Shown here: piece after piece, positions 17,483 to 27,757 of the stretch | How the letters are laid out: each line of letters begins with the position of its first letter | Numbering within the stretch: the stretch's first letter is position 1 | Assembly: GCF_030462475.1 (NCBI RefSeq) | Contig: NZ_JASMRZ010000016.1 | Location: forward strand, 1 to 43,619 | DNA: 43,619 nucleotides | Direction: 5' to 3' | Source of the DNA: Variovorax sp. CAN15 | Lineage (GTDB): Bacteria > Pseudomonadota > Gammaproteobacteria > Burkholderiales > Burkholderiaceae_C | Notes under the pieces: generated by a model | What the model saw: only the letters and a program-made list of their open reading frames with translations | Told to the model about the DNA's origin: nothing | Database searches by the model: none | Program-made: the position numbers and the translations under genes

Positions 17483-18223
17483 TCAGGCGGCCAGTTCGTC
17501 CGCGCGGGCCTGCGCGGCGGCGAAGTCGAGGTCGCCCGAATAGATGGCGCGGCCGCAGATCACGCCCTCGACGCCGTCGGACTCGACCGCGCAGAGCTTG
17601 TCGATGTCGGCCATGTTCGACAGGCCGCCCGAGGCGATCACCGGGATGGTGAGCGCCTGCGCCAGCTTGACGGTGGCCTCGATGTTGATGCCAGAGAGCA
17701 TGCCGTCGCGGCCAATGTCGGTGTAGATGATCGACTCGACGCCGTAGTCCTCGAACTTCTTGCCCAGGTCGGCCACCTCGTGGCCCGTGAGCTTGCTCCA
17801 GCCGTCGGTGGCGACCTTGCCATCCTTGGCGTCCAGGCCCACGATGATGTGGCCGCCGAAGGCGCTGCAGGCGTCCTTCAGGAAGCCGGGGTTCTTGACC
17901 GCGGCGGTGCCGATGATCACGTAGCGCAGGCCGTCGTCGATGTAGCGCTCGATGGTGTCGAGATCGCGGATGCCGCCGCCGAGCTGCACCGGGATGTCGT
18001 CGCCCACTTCCTTCAGGATCGCCTTGATCGCCGCGTGGTTCTGCGGCTTGCCGGCGAAGGCGCCGTTCAGATCGACCAGGTGCAGCCGGCGTGCCCCCGC
18101 CTCGACCCACTTGCGGGCCATGGCGGCGGGGTCTTCGCTGAAGATGGTGGACTGGTCCATGTCGCCCTGCTTGAGGCGAACGCAGTGGCCGTCTTTGAGA
18201 TCAATGGCGGGAATGAGGAGCAT
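17483..18223 (-). CDS. hisA: ProFAR isomerase HisA
   Basis: 246 residues, complete (beta-alpha)8 barrel. Converts ProFAR to PRFAR by an Amadori rearrangement. The N-terminal [21 protein letters not shown] carries catalytic Asp8; the second acid lies in YTDIGRDGM; phosphate-binding loops are LGGGIRD and ASGGLS. 63 bp after hisH on the same strand. The gene that should follow, hisF, has been displaced; the frameshifted ATPase follows instead. Confidence 0.97.
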   Translation of the reverse strand: MLLIPAIDLKDGHCVRLKQGDMDQSTIFSEDPAAMARKWVEAGARRLHLVDLNGAFAGKPQNHAAIKAILKEVGDDIPVQLGGGIRDLDTIERYIDDGLRYVIIGTAAVKNPGFLKDACSAFGGHIIVGLDAKDGKVATDGWSKLTGHEVADLGKKFEDYGVESIIYTDIGRDGMLSGINIEATVKLAQALTIPVIASGGLSNMADIDKLCAVESDGVEGVICGRAIYSGDLDFAAAQARADELAA

Positions 18224-18286
18224 GGAAGTGACGCGAGTGTGCGAAATCCGGGCTGTCGAAGCGTGGGCCCGGCCGGAAAAATAGGT

Positions 18287-18946
18287 TCAGGGATTCCAGT
18301 GGAGGAAATTGCGATATAGCTGCAGCCCATGGTCCGCACTCTTCTCCGGGTGGAACTGGGTTGCAAAAATGTTATCGCGTGCGATGGCCGCGGTAAAGCT
18401 CGCCCCATATTCCGCCTCGCCCACACTGTGTCTGGGGTCGGCCGGGCGGGCATAGAAGCTGTGCACGAAATAGAAATAGCTGAGGTCGGGCACTCCGGCC
18501 CATACCGCATGCGGCTGGGCCTGGCGCACCTGGTTCCAGCCCATCTGCGGCACCTTGAAGCGGCTGCCGTCGGGCTGCAGGCGGCCGGCCAGGTCGAACT
18601 TGACCACCTCGCCGGGAATGAGGTCCAGGCCGTCGGTCGGGCCCTCGTCGCTGCGCGACAGCATCATCTGCATGCCCACGCACACACCGAAGAGCGGCTT
18701 GCTGGCCGCCGCCTCGAGCACCGATTCCTGCAGGCCCGAGTCGCGCAGCTCGCGCATGCAGTCGGGCATGGCGCCCTGCCCCGGCAGCACCACGCGGGTG
18801 GCCTTGCGGACCACGTCGGGGTCGGAGGTGACGAACACTTCCACGCCGACCTGGTCGGCCGCATGGCGCACGGCCTGCGACACGGAGTGCAGGTTGCCCA
18901 TGCCGTAGTCGACGACCGCGACGGTGTTGGCTGCTACAGATTTCAT
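18287..18946 (-). CDS. hisH: Imidazole glycerol phosphate synthase glutaminase subunit HisH
   Basis: 219 residues, class I glutamine amidotransferase. Triad: Cys89 in GVCVGMQ, His199 and Glu201 in TQFHPEKS. The N-terminal [14 protein letters not shown] and the [12 protein letters not shown] oxyanion region are typical. Produces ammonia channelled into HisF. 19 bp after hisB. Confidence 0.97.
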   Translation of the reverse strand: MKSVAANTVAVVDYGMGNLHSVSQAVRHAADQVGVEVFVTSDPDVVRKATRVVLPGQGAMPDCMRELRDSGLQESVLEAAASKPLFGVCVGMQMMLSRSDEGPTDGLDLIPGEVVKFDLAGRLQPDGSRFKVPQMGWNQVRQAQPHAVWAGVPDLSYFYFVHSFYARPADPRHSVGEAEYGASFTAAIARDNIFATQFHPEKSADHGLQLYRNFLHWNP

Positions 18947-18965
18947 AGCTGATTGACGAACGCGT

Positions 18966-19583
18966 TCAGAGCGAGCCCTTGGTCGAGGGAATGACGCCGG
19001 CCGAACGCGGATCGAACTCGAGCGCGCCGCGCATGGCGCGCGCGAAGGCCTTGAACACCGTCTCGCACTGGTGGTGCGCGTTGACGCCCTTGAGGTTGTC
19101 GATGTGCAGCGTGACGAAGGCGTGGTTCACGAAGCCCTGGAAGAACTCGTAGGTGAGCTGGCTGTCGAAGGCGCCGATCATCCCGCTGGTGAAGGGCACG
19201 TGCATCACCAGGCCCGGACGGCCCGAGAAGTCGATGACGACGCGGCTCAGGGCTTCGTCCAGCGGCACGTAGGCGTGGCCGTAGCGGCGGATGCCCTTCT
19301 TGTCGCCGATGGCCTTGGCCACGGCCTGGCCCATCGTGATGCCGACGTCTTCCACCGTGTGGTGGCCGTCGATGTGCAGGTCGCCCTGGCAGTCGATGTC
19401 GAGGTCGATCAGCCCGTGGCGGGCGATCTGGTCGAGCATGTGGTCGAAAAAACCGATACCGGTAGCGAGCTTGGCCTTGCCGGTGCCGTCGAGGTTGACG
19501 CTGACGGTGATCTTCGTCTCGGCGGTGTTGCGGGTGACCGTCGCTGTGCGATCGGCGCTGCCCGGGTTGGTGGGGGTGGTCAT
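18966..19583 (-). CDS. hisB: Imidazoleglycerol-phosphate dehydratase HisB
   Basis: 205 residues, monofunctional dehydratase without the histidinol-phosphatase domain of the enterobacterial enzyme. Two metal-binding repeats are visible: [12 protein letters not shown] and [17 protein letters not shown], with [13 protein letters not shown] and SGRP. The first ~20 residues are Thr-rich and variable. The start ATG overlaps the hisC TGA by 4 bp. A separate phosphatase (HisN-type) must be encoded elsewhere. Confidence 0.97.
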   Translation of the reverse strand: MTTPTNPGSADRTATVTRNTAETKITVSVNLDGTGKAKLATGIGFFDHMLDQIARHGLIDLDIDCQGDLHIDGHHTVEDVGITMGQAVAKAIGDKKGIRRYGHAYVPLDEALSRVVIDFSGRPGLVMHVPFTSGMIGAFDSQLTYEFFQGFVNHAFVTLHIDNLKGVNAHHQCETVFKAFARAMRGALEFDPRSAGVIPSTKGSL

Positions 19584-20677
19584 AGTGAGGCTTCGAGTGC
19601 CGCGAGCATCCGCGCATTCTCGTCGGCCGTTCCGACGGTAAGGCGCAGGCAGTTTGCGAGCAGTTCGTGCATTTTAGAAACGTTCTTCACCAGCACTCCG
19701 TGCGCCTTCATGCCCTCGAAGGTCTTGGCGGCATCGGGCACGCGCAAAAGAATCATGTTGGCGTCGCTGGGCCAGGTCTTCACGCCGGGCAGGCGGCCGA
19801 GCCCCATCATCAGGCGCTCGCGCTCCTCGCGGATCTGCCGGGCCTGCGCCTCGAACACGTCGGCGTGCTCCAGCGCGAAGAGCGCGCACTCGCAGTTCAG
19901 CACGCTGATGTTGTAGGGCGGGCGCACCTTGTCGATCTGGGCGACCAGCGCCGCCGGGCCCATGAGGTAGCCCAGGCGGATGCCGGCCAGGCCGAACTTG
20001 CTGAGGGTGCGCATCAGCAGCACGTGGCTGTGCCTGGCCAGCCGGTCGATGTAGCTGCGCGCGGCGAAGGGCTGGTAGGCCTCGTCGATTGCCACCAGGC
20101 CGCCCTGCGCGCCCTGGGCCTCGACGATCCGCTCCAGCACCGCGTCGTCCCAGAGGTTGGCCGTCGGGTTGTTCGGGTACGCGAGGTACACGATGGCCGG
20201 CTTCTCGCGCTCGATGGCGGCCAGCATGGCGGCCTCGTCGAGTTCGAAGTCGGCCGTGAGCGGCACGCCGACGAAGCGCAGCCCCTGTAGCTTTGCGCTC
20301 ATGGCATACATGACGAAGCCGGGCACGGGCGCCAGCACGGTGGCGCCGGGCTTGTCGCAGGCGATGGCCAGCAGCGAGATCAGCTCGTCCGAGCCGTTGC
20401 CCAGCATCAGCTCGAAGCCCTCGGGCATCTGCGCATGCGCGGCCAGCGCGCGGCGCAGGTCGGCGCCGCGCTCGCCCGGGTAGCGGTTCAGCGCCAGCGC
20501 GCCCAGCCGCGCGCCAAGTTCGGCCTGCAGCGCTGGCGGCAGGCCAAAGGGGTTCTCCATGGCGTCGAGCTTGATGAAGCCGGTGGCGTCCTGCACCGCG
20601 TAGGCGTTCATGGACCGCACGTCCTCGCGGATGCGGTCGAGCGGAAGACGGGCGGGTTCGGAAGGAGCAGCGGTCAT
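19580..20677 (-). CDS. hisC: Histidinol-phosphate aminotransferase HisC
   Basis: 365 residues, class I/II PLP aminotransferase. PLP-binding Lys227 lies in [17 protein letters not shown]; other markers are NENPFG-like [18 protein letters not shown] and the C-terminal LRLTVGT with the carboxylate-binding Arg. Transfers an amino group from glutamate to imidazole acetol phosphate. ATGA overlaps at both ends: its start with the stop of the small exported protein and its stop with the hisB start. Confidence 0.96.
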   Translation of the reverse strand: MTAAPSEPARLPLDRIREDVRSMNAYAVQDATGFIKLDAMENPFGLPPALQAELGARLGALALNRYPGERGADLRRALAAHAQMPEGFELMLGNGSDELISLLAIACDKPGATVLAPVPGFVMYAMSAKLQGLRFVGVPLTADFELDEAAMLAAIEREKPAIVYLAYPNNPTANLWDDAVLERIVEAQGAQGGLVAIDEAYQPFAARSYIDRLARHSHVLLMRTLSKFGLAGIRLGYLMGPAALVAQIDKVRPPYNISVLNCECALFALEHADVFEAQARQIREERERLMMGLGRLPGVKTWPSDANMILLRVPDAAKTFEGMKAHGVLVKNVSKMHELLANCLRLTVGTADENARMLAALEASL

Positions 20678-21024
20678 CGGGTGCAGCGGTAGCTGTTTCG
20701 GAGGGCGCCGGCCATGACCAGTTGCACTGGCATGTCGGCTTCGTAACTGTCGGCGTTGCGGCTCAGCTCCGTCTGATAGAGCGAGCGCGCCATGGAGGGC
20801 TCGAGGCGGCGGCCCTCGACGCAGAAGATGGGCTTCTGCCCGTTGCGCTGAGAGGCCTCGACGCCTTCGCGCAAACCTTCGAGCACGCCGACGAGGTAGT
20901 AGCTGGCGTAGGCCTTGCCATCCTTCTCGCCGGCTTCGAGCGTGCGCAGTTCGCGGATGCTCATGGCCTGCACGCTGGTTACGGCCGCCGCCAGTACGAG
21001 CAGCAGGAAGGCAGCACGCTTCAT
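20674..21024 (-). CDS. Small exported protein, Rap1a/Tai-like, inside the his operon
   Basis: 116 residues. A signal peptide (MKRAAFLLLVLAAAVTSVQA) is followed by a ~96-residue helical domain with two cysteines (IFCVEG and SYRC at the end). The pattern YYLVGVLEGL...FCVEG...MPVQLVMAGALRNSYRC resembles the Rap1a/Tai fold, named after immunity proteins to type VI amidase effectors but also widespread in genomes without such effectors. No effector gene adjoins. It starts 5 bp after the lipoprotein gene and its TGA overlaps the hisC ATG. Function unknown; the family assignment is by eye. Confidence 0.7.
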   Translation of the reverse strand: MKRAAFLLLVLAAAVTSVQAMSIRELRTLEAGEKDGKAYASYYLVGVLEGLREGVEASQRNGQKPIFCVEGRRLEPSMARSLYQTELSRNADSYEADMPVQLVMAGALRNSYRCTR

Positions 21025-21029
21025 GGGGC

Positions 21030-21887
21030 TCACTTGCGGTAGCGCGGCGCAGGCGCGTAGGCGCCGTCGGCCGGGAAGGCGCTGGGCTGCGCCGGGGCTG
21101 CGTCGCGGCGCTGGCGGCGGGGCGCGTCGCGCTCCTCCAGCTCGAACAGCGCGGCGCCGATCACGCCGATGTTGCGCAGGTCGCCGGCCTCGGTGTTGGC
21201 GGCATAGGCGCGGCCGGGCGCGGAAAAGCGGAAGGCCGCCACCTCGTTCTGGCTCTTGCGGAAGCCCTCGATGGTCAGCGACTGCAGCGGACGCAGCACG
21301 TAGCCGCCGTTGCGCAGGCTGCCGGGCTTGCCGTTGAGCACGTCCAGGCCGTCGACCGTGGCGATCACCTCGTAGCTGCGCTCGCTCAGGTTGCGAAAGC
21401 GCAGCGTGTAGCGCGAACCCTCGACACCGGCCAGGCGGAACATGTCGTCTCCGCCGGCTCCGCGGCGGGCCCGCTGCAGCGGCAGCGGACGGCCGTCCTC
21501 GTCGAGCACTGACCATTCGACGTCGCCGTCGGCCAGCATCAGACTCAGGCGCCGCTCGGGGTTGCCGCCCACCGCGCGGCGCACGGCGGAGGCTTCGTTG
21601 TAGCCCAGCGAGGCGATGTCGTCGGGGCGATCGGAGAGGCGCTTGGCGGCGACCGTGCGGGTCTTCGATTCGATGCCCTCGCCCCATTGGGTGCCGAGCT
21701 GCGGCGCGGGTGCTGCAGGCGCAGCGGCGCTGGGCGTGGTGGTGGCGGCCACCGATTCGCGCGGCGCCTGCGGCATCTGGCTGCAGGCGCCCAGCAGCGC
21801 GGCGCCCGCGATGGCCATGGCGGCAAATCTGGACAAACGCGAACCCGAACGCAAACTGAAACGCAAACCGAAAAGACGATCGATCAT
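21030..21887 (-). CDS. Uncharacterised lipoprotein inside the his operon
   Basis: 285 residues. Signal sequence with lipobox LGAC (Cys ~35), then an Ala/Pro/Thr-rich linker (~45-62). The globular part (~90-255) contains LRFRNLSERSYEVIATVDGL, DVLNGKPGSLRNGGYVLRP and AAFRFSAPGRAYA...RNIGVIGAALFE. This arrangement, seen in other proteobacterial lipoproteins, looks like a beta-rich domain, but I know of no assigned function. The C-terminus is Arg/Pro/Ala-rich. A GGGAG ribosome-binding site precedes the ATG. It lies 38 bp after hisD and 5 bp before the Rap1a-like gene. Confidence 0.82.
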   Translation of the reverse strand: MIDRLFGLRFSLRSGSRLSRFAAMAIAGAALLGACSQMPQAPRESVAATTTPSAAAPAAPAPQLGTQWGEGIESKTRTVAAKRLSDRPDDIASLGYNEASAVRRAVGGNPERRLSLMLADGDVEWSVLDEDGRPLPLQRARRGAGGDDMFRLAGVEGSRYTLRFRNLSERSYEVIATVDGLDVLNGKPGSLRNGGYVLRPLQSLTIEGFRKSQNEVAAFRFSAPGRAYAANTEAGDLRNIGVIGAALFELEERDAPRRQRRDAAPAQPSAFPADGAYAPAPRYRK

Positions 21888-21925
21888 CAGGCGTGCTCCC
21901 CCCGCATGCGGGTTGTTGTTGGACT

Positions 21926-23290
21926 TCAGATCTTACGCAGCCGCATGCGGGCAGCCTCGGCGTGCGCCTGCAGGCCTTCACCCTCGGCCAGCGTCACCGC
22001 GACCGGGCCCAGCACCTGCGCGCCGGCCTCGCTGACCTCGATCAGGCTGGAGCGCTTCTGGAAGTCGTACACGCCCAGCGGGCTCGAAAAACGCGCCGTG
22101 CCGCTGGTGGGCAGCACGTGGTTCGGCCCGGCGCAGTAGTCGCCCAGGCTCTCGCTGGTGAAGGCGCCGAGGAAGATCGCACCGGCGTGGCGCAAGAGCG
22201 GCTCCCAGCGGCTCGGCTCGCCGCTGCTCACTTCCAGGTGCTCGGGGGCGATGCGGTTGCTGATCTCGCAGGCCTCTTCCATGCTCTTCGTGTGGATCAG
22301 CGCGCCACGGCCGTTGAGCGAGGCGGCGATGATCTCCGCGCGCGGCATCGTGGGCAGCAGGCGGTCGATCTCGACCTGCACGCGGTCGATGTAGGCGGCA
22401 TCGGGGCACAGCAGGATGCTCTGGGCCAGCTCGTCGTGCTCGGCCTGGCTGAACAGGTCCATCGCCACCCACTCGGGCGGCGTGGTGCCGTCGGCCAGCA
22501 CCAGGATCTCGCTGGGGCCCGCGATCATGTCGATGCCCACCGTGCCGAACACGCGGCGCTTGGCGGCGGCCACGTAGGCGTTGCCGGGGCCGGTGATCTT
22601 GTCGACGGCGGGGATGGTTGCGGTGCCGTAGGCCAGTGCGGCCACGGCCTGGGCGCCGCCGATGGTGAACGCGCGGGTCACGCCGGCCACATAGGCCGCG
22701 GCGAGCACCAGCACATTGCGCTCGCCCTTCGTGGACGACTGCCCGCCTGCGCCGCCGGTTGCCACGCTGCCTTTCACGGGCGTCGGGACCACCATGATGA
22801 TTTCGCCGACGCCTGCCACGTGGGCCGGGATCGCATTCATCAGCAGGCTCGACGGATAGGCCGCCTTGCCGCCCGGCACGTAGATGCCCACGCGGTCGAG
22901 CGGCGTGACCTTCTGGCCCAGCAGCGTGCCGTCCGCGTCGCGGTAGCTCCAGCTCTCGCCGCTGGCCTTCTTCTGGGCCTCGTGATAGCTGCGCACGCGG
23001 TCGGCGGCAGCCTGCAATGCGGCGCGCTGGTCTTCGGGCAGCGAGTCGAAGGCCTCCTTGAAGTCAGCCTGAGTCAGCTCCAGTTCGGGCACCGCAGCAG
23101 CGCCGAGGCCATCGAAGCGGCGCGTGTATTCGAGCACCGCCTCGTCGCCGCGCTTCTGCACGTCGGCGAGGATGTCGGCCACCACCTTCTCGATGGCCGC
23201 GTCGGCGTCCGCCGACCAATGCAGCCGCGCCTTGAATTCAGCGTCGAAGGAGGCGGATGTGGTTGTGAGGCGAGAAGGTGTAGCTTTCAT
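21926..23290 (-). CDS. hisD: Histidinol dehydrogenase HisD
   Basis: 454 residues, a little longer than the usual ~430-440. Oxidises histidinol to histidine with two NAD+ at a Zn site. Markers: [69 protein letters not shown] and the catalytic RIAPEHLE. A Gly/Ser/Thr-rich stretch ([16 protein letters not shown]) interrupts the segment between PTPVKG and [12 protein letters not shown] where homologues have a short loop. The ATG at 23290 gives [10 protein letters not shown]; longer reading frames run into the upstream intergenic repeat, which ends 8 bp before the start. Confidence 0.96.
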   Translation of the reverse strand: MKATPSRLTTTSASFDAEFKARLHWSADADAAIEKVVADILADVQKRGDEAVLEYTRRFDGLGAAAVPELELTQADFKEAFDSLPEDQRAALQAAADRVRSYHEAQKKASGESWSYRDADGTLLGQKVTPLDRVGIYVPGGKAAYPSSLLMNAIPAHVAGVGEIIMVVPTPVKGSVATGGAGGQSSTKGERNVLVLAAAYVAGVTRAFTIGGAQAVAALAYGTATIPAVDKITGPGNAYVAAAKRRVFGTVGIDMIAGPSEILVLADGTTPPEWVAMDLFSQAEHDELAQSILLCPDAAYIDRVQVEIDRLLPTMPRAEIIAASLNGRGALIHTKSMEEACEISNRIAPEHLEVSSGEPSRWEPLLRHAGAIFLGAFTSESLGDYCAGPNHVLPTSGTARFSSPLGVYDFQKRSSLIEVSEAGAQVLGPVAVTLAEGEGLQAHAEAARMRLRKI

Positions 23291-23298
23291 GATCTTTT

Positions 23299-23395
23299 CG
23301 GGGAACACCGCGGAACCGGCTTCGCCGGGCCGCAGGTGTTGCCCCCGGCGAGGGGGTTGGCGGGCCACACGAAGTGGGGAAGCCTGGGGGAGAGC
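23299..23395 (+). repeat. Structured intergenic repeat, family 1, copy C (hisG-hisD)
   Basis: Fills the gap between the hisG stop (23397) and the hisD start (23290). Outer arms GGGGAACACC/GGTGTTGCCCC, middle arms GCGG/CCGC, inner arms CCGGC/GCCGG with a TTC triloop, then a CCCCC/GGGGG hairpin, the CACGAAGTG box and AGCCTGGGGG. No separate strong Shine-Dalgarno is visible for hisD, so folding of the repeat could affect hisD initiation. Confidence 0.88.
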
Positions 23396-23396
23396 C

Positions 23397-24025
23397 TCAT
23401 ATCGCGGAAGCGAACGCGTCGATGATGTGGCGCATCGGCTCGCGCTTGAGCTTCAGCGCGGCCTGGTTGACGACGAGGCGCGCGCTGATGTCCATGATGC
23501 GCTCCACCTCGACGAGGTGATTGGCCTTGAGCGTGTTGCCGGTGGAGACCAGGTCGACGATGGCGTCGGCCAGGCCGGTGAGCGGCGCCAGTTCCATGCT
23601 GCCGTAGAGCTTGATCAGGTCGACGTGCACGCCCTTGCTGGCGAAGAAGTCGCGCGCGAGGCCCACGTACTTGGTGGCCACGCGCAGGCGCGAGCCCTGC
23701 TTCACGGCCGAGGCGTAGTCGTAGTCGGCGCGCACGGCCACGCTCAGGCGGCAGGCTGCGATGCGCAGATCGAGCGGCTGGTACAGGCCCTGGTTGCCGT
23801 GCTCCAGCAGCACGTCGAGGCCGGTCACGCCGAGGTCGGCGCCGCCGTACTGCACGTAGGTGGGCACGTCGGAGGCGCGCACCAGCACCACGCGCACGTC
23901 GGGGCGGGTGGTTTCGAGAATGAGCTTGCGCGACTTCTCGGGGTCTTCTGTGACCTCGATGCCGGCGGCAGCCAGCAGGGGCATCGTCTCCTCGAAGATG
24001 CGGCCTTTGGAAAGCGCCAAAGTAA

Positions 24026-24029
<4 letters not shown>
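23397..24029 (-). CDS. hisG: ATP phosphoribosyltransferase catalytic subunit HisG, short form
   Basis: 210 residues, the HisG-S type lacking the C-terminal regulatory domain; such enzymes need HisZ, which is not in this window. First committed step: ATP plus PRPP to PR-ATP. Markers: [36 protein letters not shown] and the PRPP-binding [14 protein letters not shown]. The start ATG overlaps the murA TGA by 4 bp, tying histidine synthesis to the murA transcript. Confidence 0.97.
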
Positions 24030-25318
<1,289 letters not shown>

Positions 25319-25358
25319 CGAAGTTCCAGCGAAATCAGGGGCCGCGAGGGGCCGGGAG

Positions 25359-25601
25359 TTATTTTTCCACCGCCGCCCACTCGGCCGGCGTGTACGTCTT
25401 CATGGAAAGCGCATGCACCTCGTCGGTGTGCATTTTCGCACCCAGGGTGGCATAGACCCGCTGATGGCGTTGGATCGAGCGCTTGCCCTCGAATTCGGCC
25501 GAGACGATGGTCGCGTACCAATGTCGGCCATCGCCCTCCAGCGAGATGTGCTCGCACGGCAGGTGGGCGGTGATGATGGCTTGAAGTTCGGCAGCAGTCA
25601 T
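25359..25601 (-). CDS. ibaG: BolA family protein, IbaG type
   Basis: 80 residues. BolA fold with the invariant region [28 protein letters not shown]: the conserved His of the FDx/RHQ segment and the second His that can ligate a [2Fe-2S] cluster with a monothiol glutaredoxin. The position just upstream of murA matches IbaG (YrbA) of Escherichia coli. Acts in the cytosol in iron-sulfur trafficking and acid response. The ATG at 25601 gives [10 protein letters not shown]. Confidence 0.9.
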   Translation of the reverse strand: MTAAELQAIITAHLPCEHISLEGDGRHWYATIVSAEFEGKRSIQRHQRVYATLGAKMHTDEVHALSMKTYTPAEWAAVEK

Positions 25602-25619
25602 TTGAGGCAGGTATTCATT

Positions 25620-25719
25620 GGGGGAACACCGCGGAACCGGCTTTGCCGGGCCGCAGGTGTTGCCCCCGGAAGGGGGTTGGCGAAGCGACACGAAGTGCGC
25701 GAAGCCTGGGGGAGAGCCA
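25620..25719 (+). repeat. Structured intergenic repeat, family 1, copy D (permease-ibaG)
   Basis: Occupies nearly the whole gap between the exporter permease stop (25724) and the ibaG start (25601). Same core as copy C with a TTT triloop, then GCCCCC/GGGGG, GCGACACGAAGTG and GCCTGGGGGAGAGCC. It is the most complete and consensus-like copy in the window. Confidence 0.88.
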
Positions 25720-25723
25720 TTGT

Positions 25724-26488
25724 CTAGCCCCGGATTTTGTAGCCGATGCGAAGCAGGTGGATGGCGATCGCGCTCACCACCAGCCAGGCGGTGCCGACGA
25801 TGCCCAGGCTGAGCCAGGGCGAGGCATCGCTCACGCCGAAGAAGCCGTAGCGGAAGCCGTCGATCATGTAGAAGAACGGGTTCAGGTGGCTGACTTTCTG
25901 CCAGAACGGCGGCAGCGAGCCGATCGAATAGAACACGCCCGACAGGAAGGTCATGGGCATGATCAGGAAATTCTGGAACACCGCCATCTGGTCGAACTTC
26001 TCGGCCCAGAGGCCGGCGATGAGCCCCAGCGTGCCCAGCATGGCCGAGCCCAGCAGCGCGAACACCAGGATCCACACCGGCGCGACGAAGCTCGGCTGAG
26101 CGAACAGCACCGTCACCACGAACACGCCCAGCCCCACCGCCAGCCCGCGGATGACCGACGAGCCCACGTAAGCGAGGAACCAGCCCCAGTGCGACAGCGG
26201 CGTGAGCAGCACGAAGACCAGGTTGCCCATGATCTTGCTCTGGATGATCGACGACGAACTGTTGGCGAAGGCGTTCTGCAGCACGCTCATCATCACCAGG
26301 CCGGGAACGAGGAAGGCGGTGTAGCCCACCGTGCCGTAAACCTTCACATGGTCTTCGAGCACGTGGCCGAACACCATCAGGTACAGCAACGCGGTGAGCA
26401 CCGGCGCGCCCACGGTCTGGAAGCCGACCTTCCAGAAGCGCAGCGTCTCCTTGTAGAGCAGCGCGCGCCAGCCGGTGACCGCCATCAT
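25724..26488 (-). CDS. ABC-2 type exporter permease (YadH-like)
   Basis: 254 residues, six membrane segments, ABC-2 permease fold. Visible are the N-terminal amphipathic region (GWRALLYKETLRFWKVGFQT), the family segment NSSSSIIQSKIMGNLVFVLLTPLS, and MTFLSGVFYSIGSLPPFW before the last helices. It forms a half-type exporter with the ATPase encoded just upstream; the ATPase TGA overlaps this ATG (ATGATG start). The substrate is unknown. Confidence 0.92.
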   Translation of the reverse strand: MMAVTGWRALLYKETLRFWKVGFQTVGAPVLTALLYLMVFGHVLEDHVKVYGTVGYTAFLVPGLVMMSVLQNAFANSSSSIIQSKIMGNLVFVLLTPLSHWGWFLAYVGSSVIRGLAVGLGVFVVTVLFAQPSFVAPVWILVFALLGSAMLGTLGLIAGLWAEKFDQMAVFQNFLIMPMTFLSGVFYSIGSLPPFWQKVSHLNPFFYMIDGFRYGFFGVSDASPWLSLGIVGTAWLVVSAIAIHLLRIGYKIRG

Positions 26489-27432
26489 CTTGCGACCTCC
26501 AGCGGGGTCTGCTCGCCGGCCATCAGGTCGATGAACACGTCTTCCAGGTCGGCCTTGCGCATTTCCACGTCTTCCACCGCGACGCCGGCTTCGCGAATGG
26601 CGGCCAGCAGTTGTTCGACTTCATGCGCGTTCTGCGCCGGCAGCTGCACGATGCGCCCGGTGATGCGCGCATGCTGGGCGATGGCCCAGGGCAGCATCGC
26701 GTCGGTCTTGAAGCGCAGCACGTTGCTCGCGGCCGACTTCAGCAGCTCGCTGGTGCGGTCGAGCGCGATCACCTTGCCCAGCTTGAGCATCGCGATGCGG
26801 CTGCACAGCGCCTCGGCCTCTTCGAGATAGTGGGTGGTGAGCAGCACGGTACTGCCCTGCCTGTTGAGCCTGGCGACGAACTGCCACAGCGTCTGGCGCA
26901 GTTCGACGTCGACGCCGGCGGTGGGCTCGTCGAGCACGATCACCGGCGGTTTGTGCACCAGCGCCTGCGCAACCAGCACGCGGCGCTTCATGCCACCCGA
27001 GAGCTGGCGCATGTTGGCCGTGGCCTTGTCGGCGAGGCCCAGGCTCTGCAGCAGCTCGTCGATCCAGGCTTCGTTGTTGGTGATGCCGAAGTAGCCCGAC
27101 TGGATGCGCAGCGACTCGCGCACATTGAAGAAGGGGTCGAACACCAGCTCCTGCGGCACGATGCCGAGCTGGCGGCGCGCCTGCGCGTAGTCGCGCTGCA
27201 CGTCGAATCCGTGGACGCTGATGGCGCCCGCCGTGGGCCGCGAAAGGCCCGCGAGCATGCTGATCAGTGTGGTCTTGCCCGCGCCGTTCGGGCCGAGCAG
27301 GCCGAAGAACTCGCCCTCCTCGATCTGGAAGCTGACCTCGTCGACCGCCTTGAGCCCGGACTTGCCCTGGGCTTTCTGCTGTCTGGAAGGGGGATAGGTC
27401 TTGGAGACCGACTGGAATGAGATCGCGGGCAT
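26485..27432 (-). CDS. ABC exporter ATPase (YadG-like)
   Basis: 315 residues. Walker A GPNGAGKTT at 47-55, Q-loop VPQELVFDPFFNVRE, signature LSGGMKRRVLVAQAL, Walker B VIVLDEPTAGVD, H-loop TTHYLEEAE. The last ~90 residues are the extension common to DrrA/YadG-like ATPases. Functions at the inner membrane with the permease. The start codon lies in a perfect hairpin (27422-27445). 33 bp downstream of mlaB. Confidence 0.94.
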   Translation of the reverse strand: MPAISFQSVSKTYPPSRQQKAQGKSGLKAVDEVSFQIEEGEFFGLLGPNGAGKTTLISMLAGLSRPTAGAISVHGFDVQRDYAQARRQLGIVPQELVFDPFFNVRESLRIQSGYFGITNNEAWIDELLQSLGLADKATANMRQLSGGMKRRVLVAQALVHKPPVIVLDEPTAGVDVELRQTLWQFVARLNRQGSTVLLTTHYLEEAEALCSRIAMLKLGKVIALDRTSELLKSAASNVLRFKTDAMLPWAIAQHARITGRIVQLPAQNAHEVEQLLAAIREAGVAVEDVEMRKADLEDVFIDLMAGEQTPLEVAR

Positions 27433-27445
27433 GGGAGCCCGCGAT
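27422..27445 (-). promoter_or_regulatory. Hairpin covering the start codon of the exporter ATPase
   Basis: Perfect 9-bp arms ATCGCGGGC and GCCCGCGAT with the 6-nt loop TCCCAT on the mRNA strand. The AUG is formed by the last two loop bases and the first base of the downstream arm. No Shine-Dalgarno lies outside the stem. It may hold initiation down unless melted, for instance by ribosomes finishing mlaB. On the plus strand the same stem is followed by TTTT, but no plus-strand gene ends here. Confidence 0.5.
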
Positions 27446-27465
27446 TTTAAGGTGCCGTTACTTTT

Positions 27466-27741
27466 TCAGGGCGCGGCGGGCAAAAGGCCCGCAATGCCGT
27501 ACAGCGCGGCCAGCTCGCGCAGCCGGGGCGACAGCCCTTTTACCGAGAAACCGCGGCCCAGCGCGCTCGACTCGCGCCGGCATTCGAGCAGCACGGCCAG
27601 TGCCGACGAATCGAACTGGGTCAGCGCCGTCGCGTCGACCACGGTGGACGACGAATCGGCCTGGCCCTTGAGCCCCTGCTGCAGCATGCGCATGCAGGCG
27701 GGGGCCTCGTCATGGGTGAGTCGGGCGGGCAGGACCAGCAT
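27466..27741 (-). CDS. mlaB: STAS-domain protein MlaB
   Basis: 91 residues, a lone STAS domain. The TVVDATALTQFDSSALAVLLECRRES stretch is the canonical strand-loop-helix around the conserved D-S-S. MlaB binds the MlaF ATPase and is needed for stable, active MlaFEDB transporter in the inner membrane. 16 bp after mlaC. Confidence 0.9.
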   Translation of the reverse strand: MLVLPARLTHDEAPACMRMLQQGLKGQADSSSTVVDATALTQFDSSALAVLLECRRESSALGRGFSVKGLSPRLRELAALYGIAGLLPAAP

Positions 27742-27757
27742 CGCGCGCAGCTCCGTC

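Noticed and set aside
20674..21887. A type VI effector-immunity pair
   Set aside because: The Rap1a-like protein is the only hint. The adjacent lipoprotein has no amidase or toxin motif and no secretion genes are nearby.
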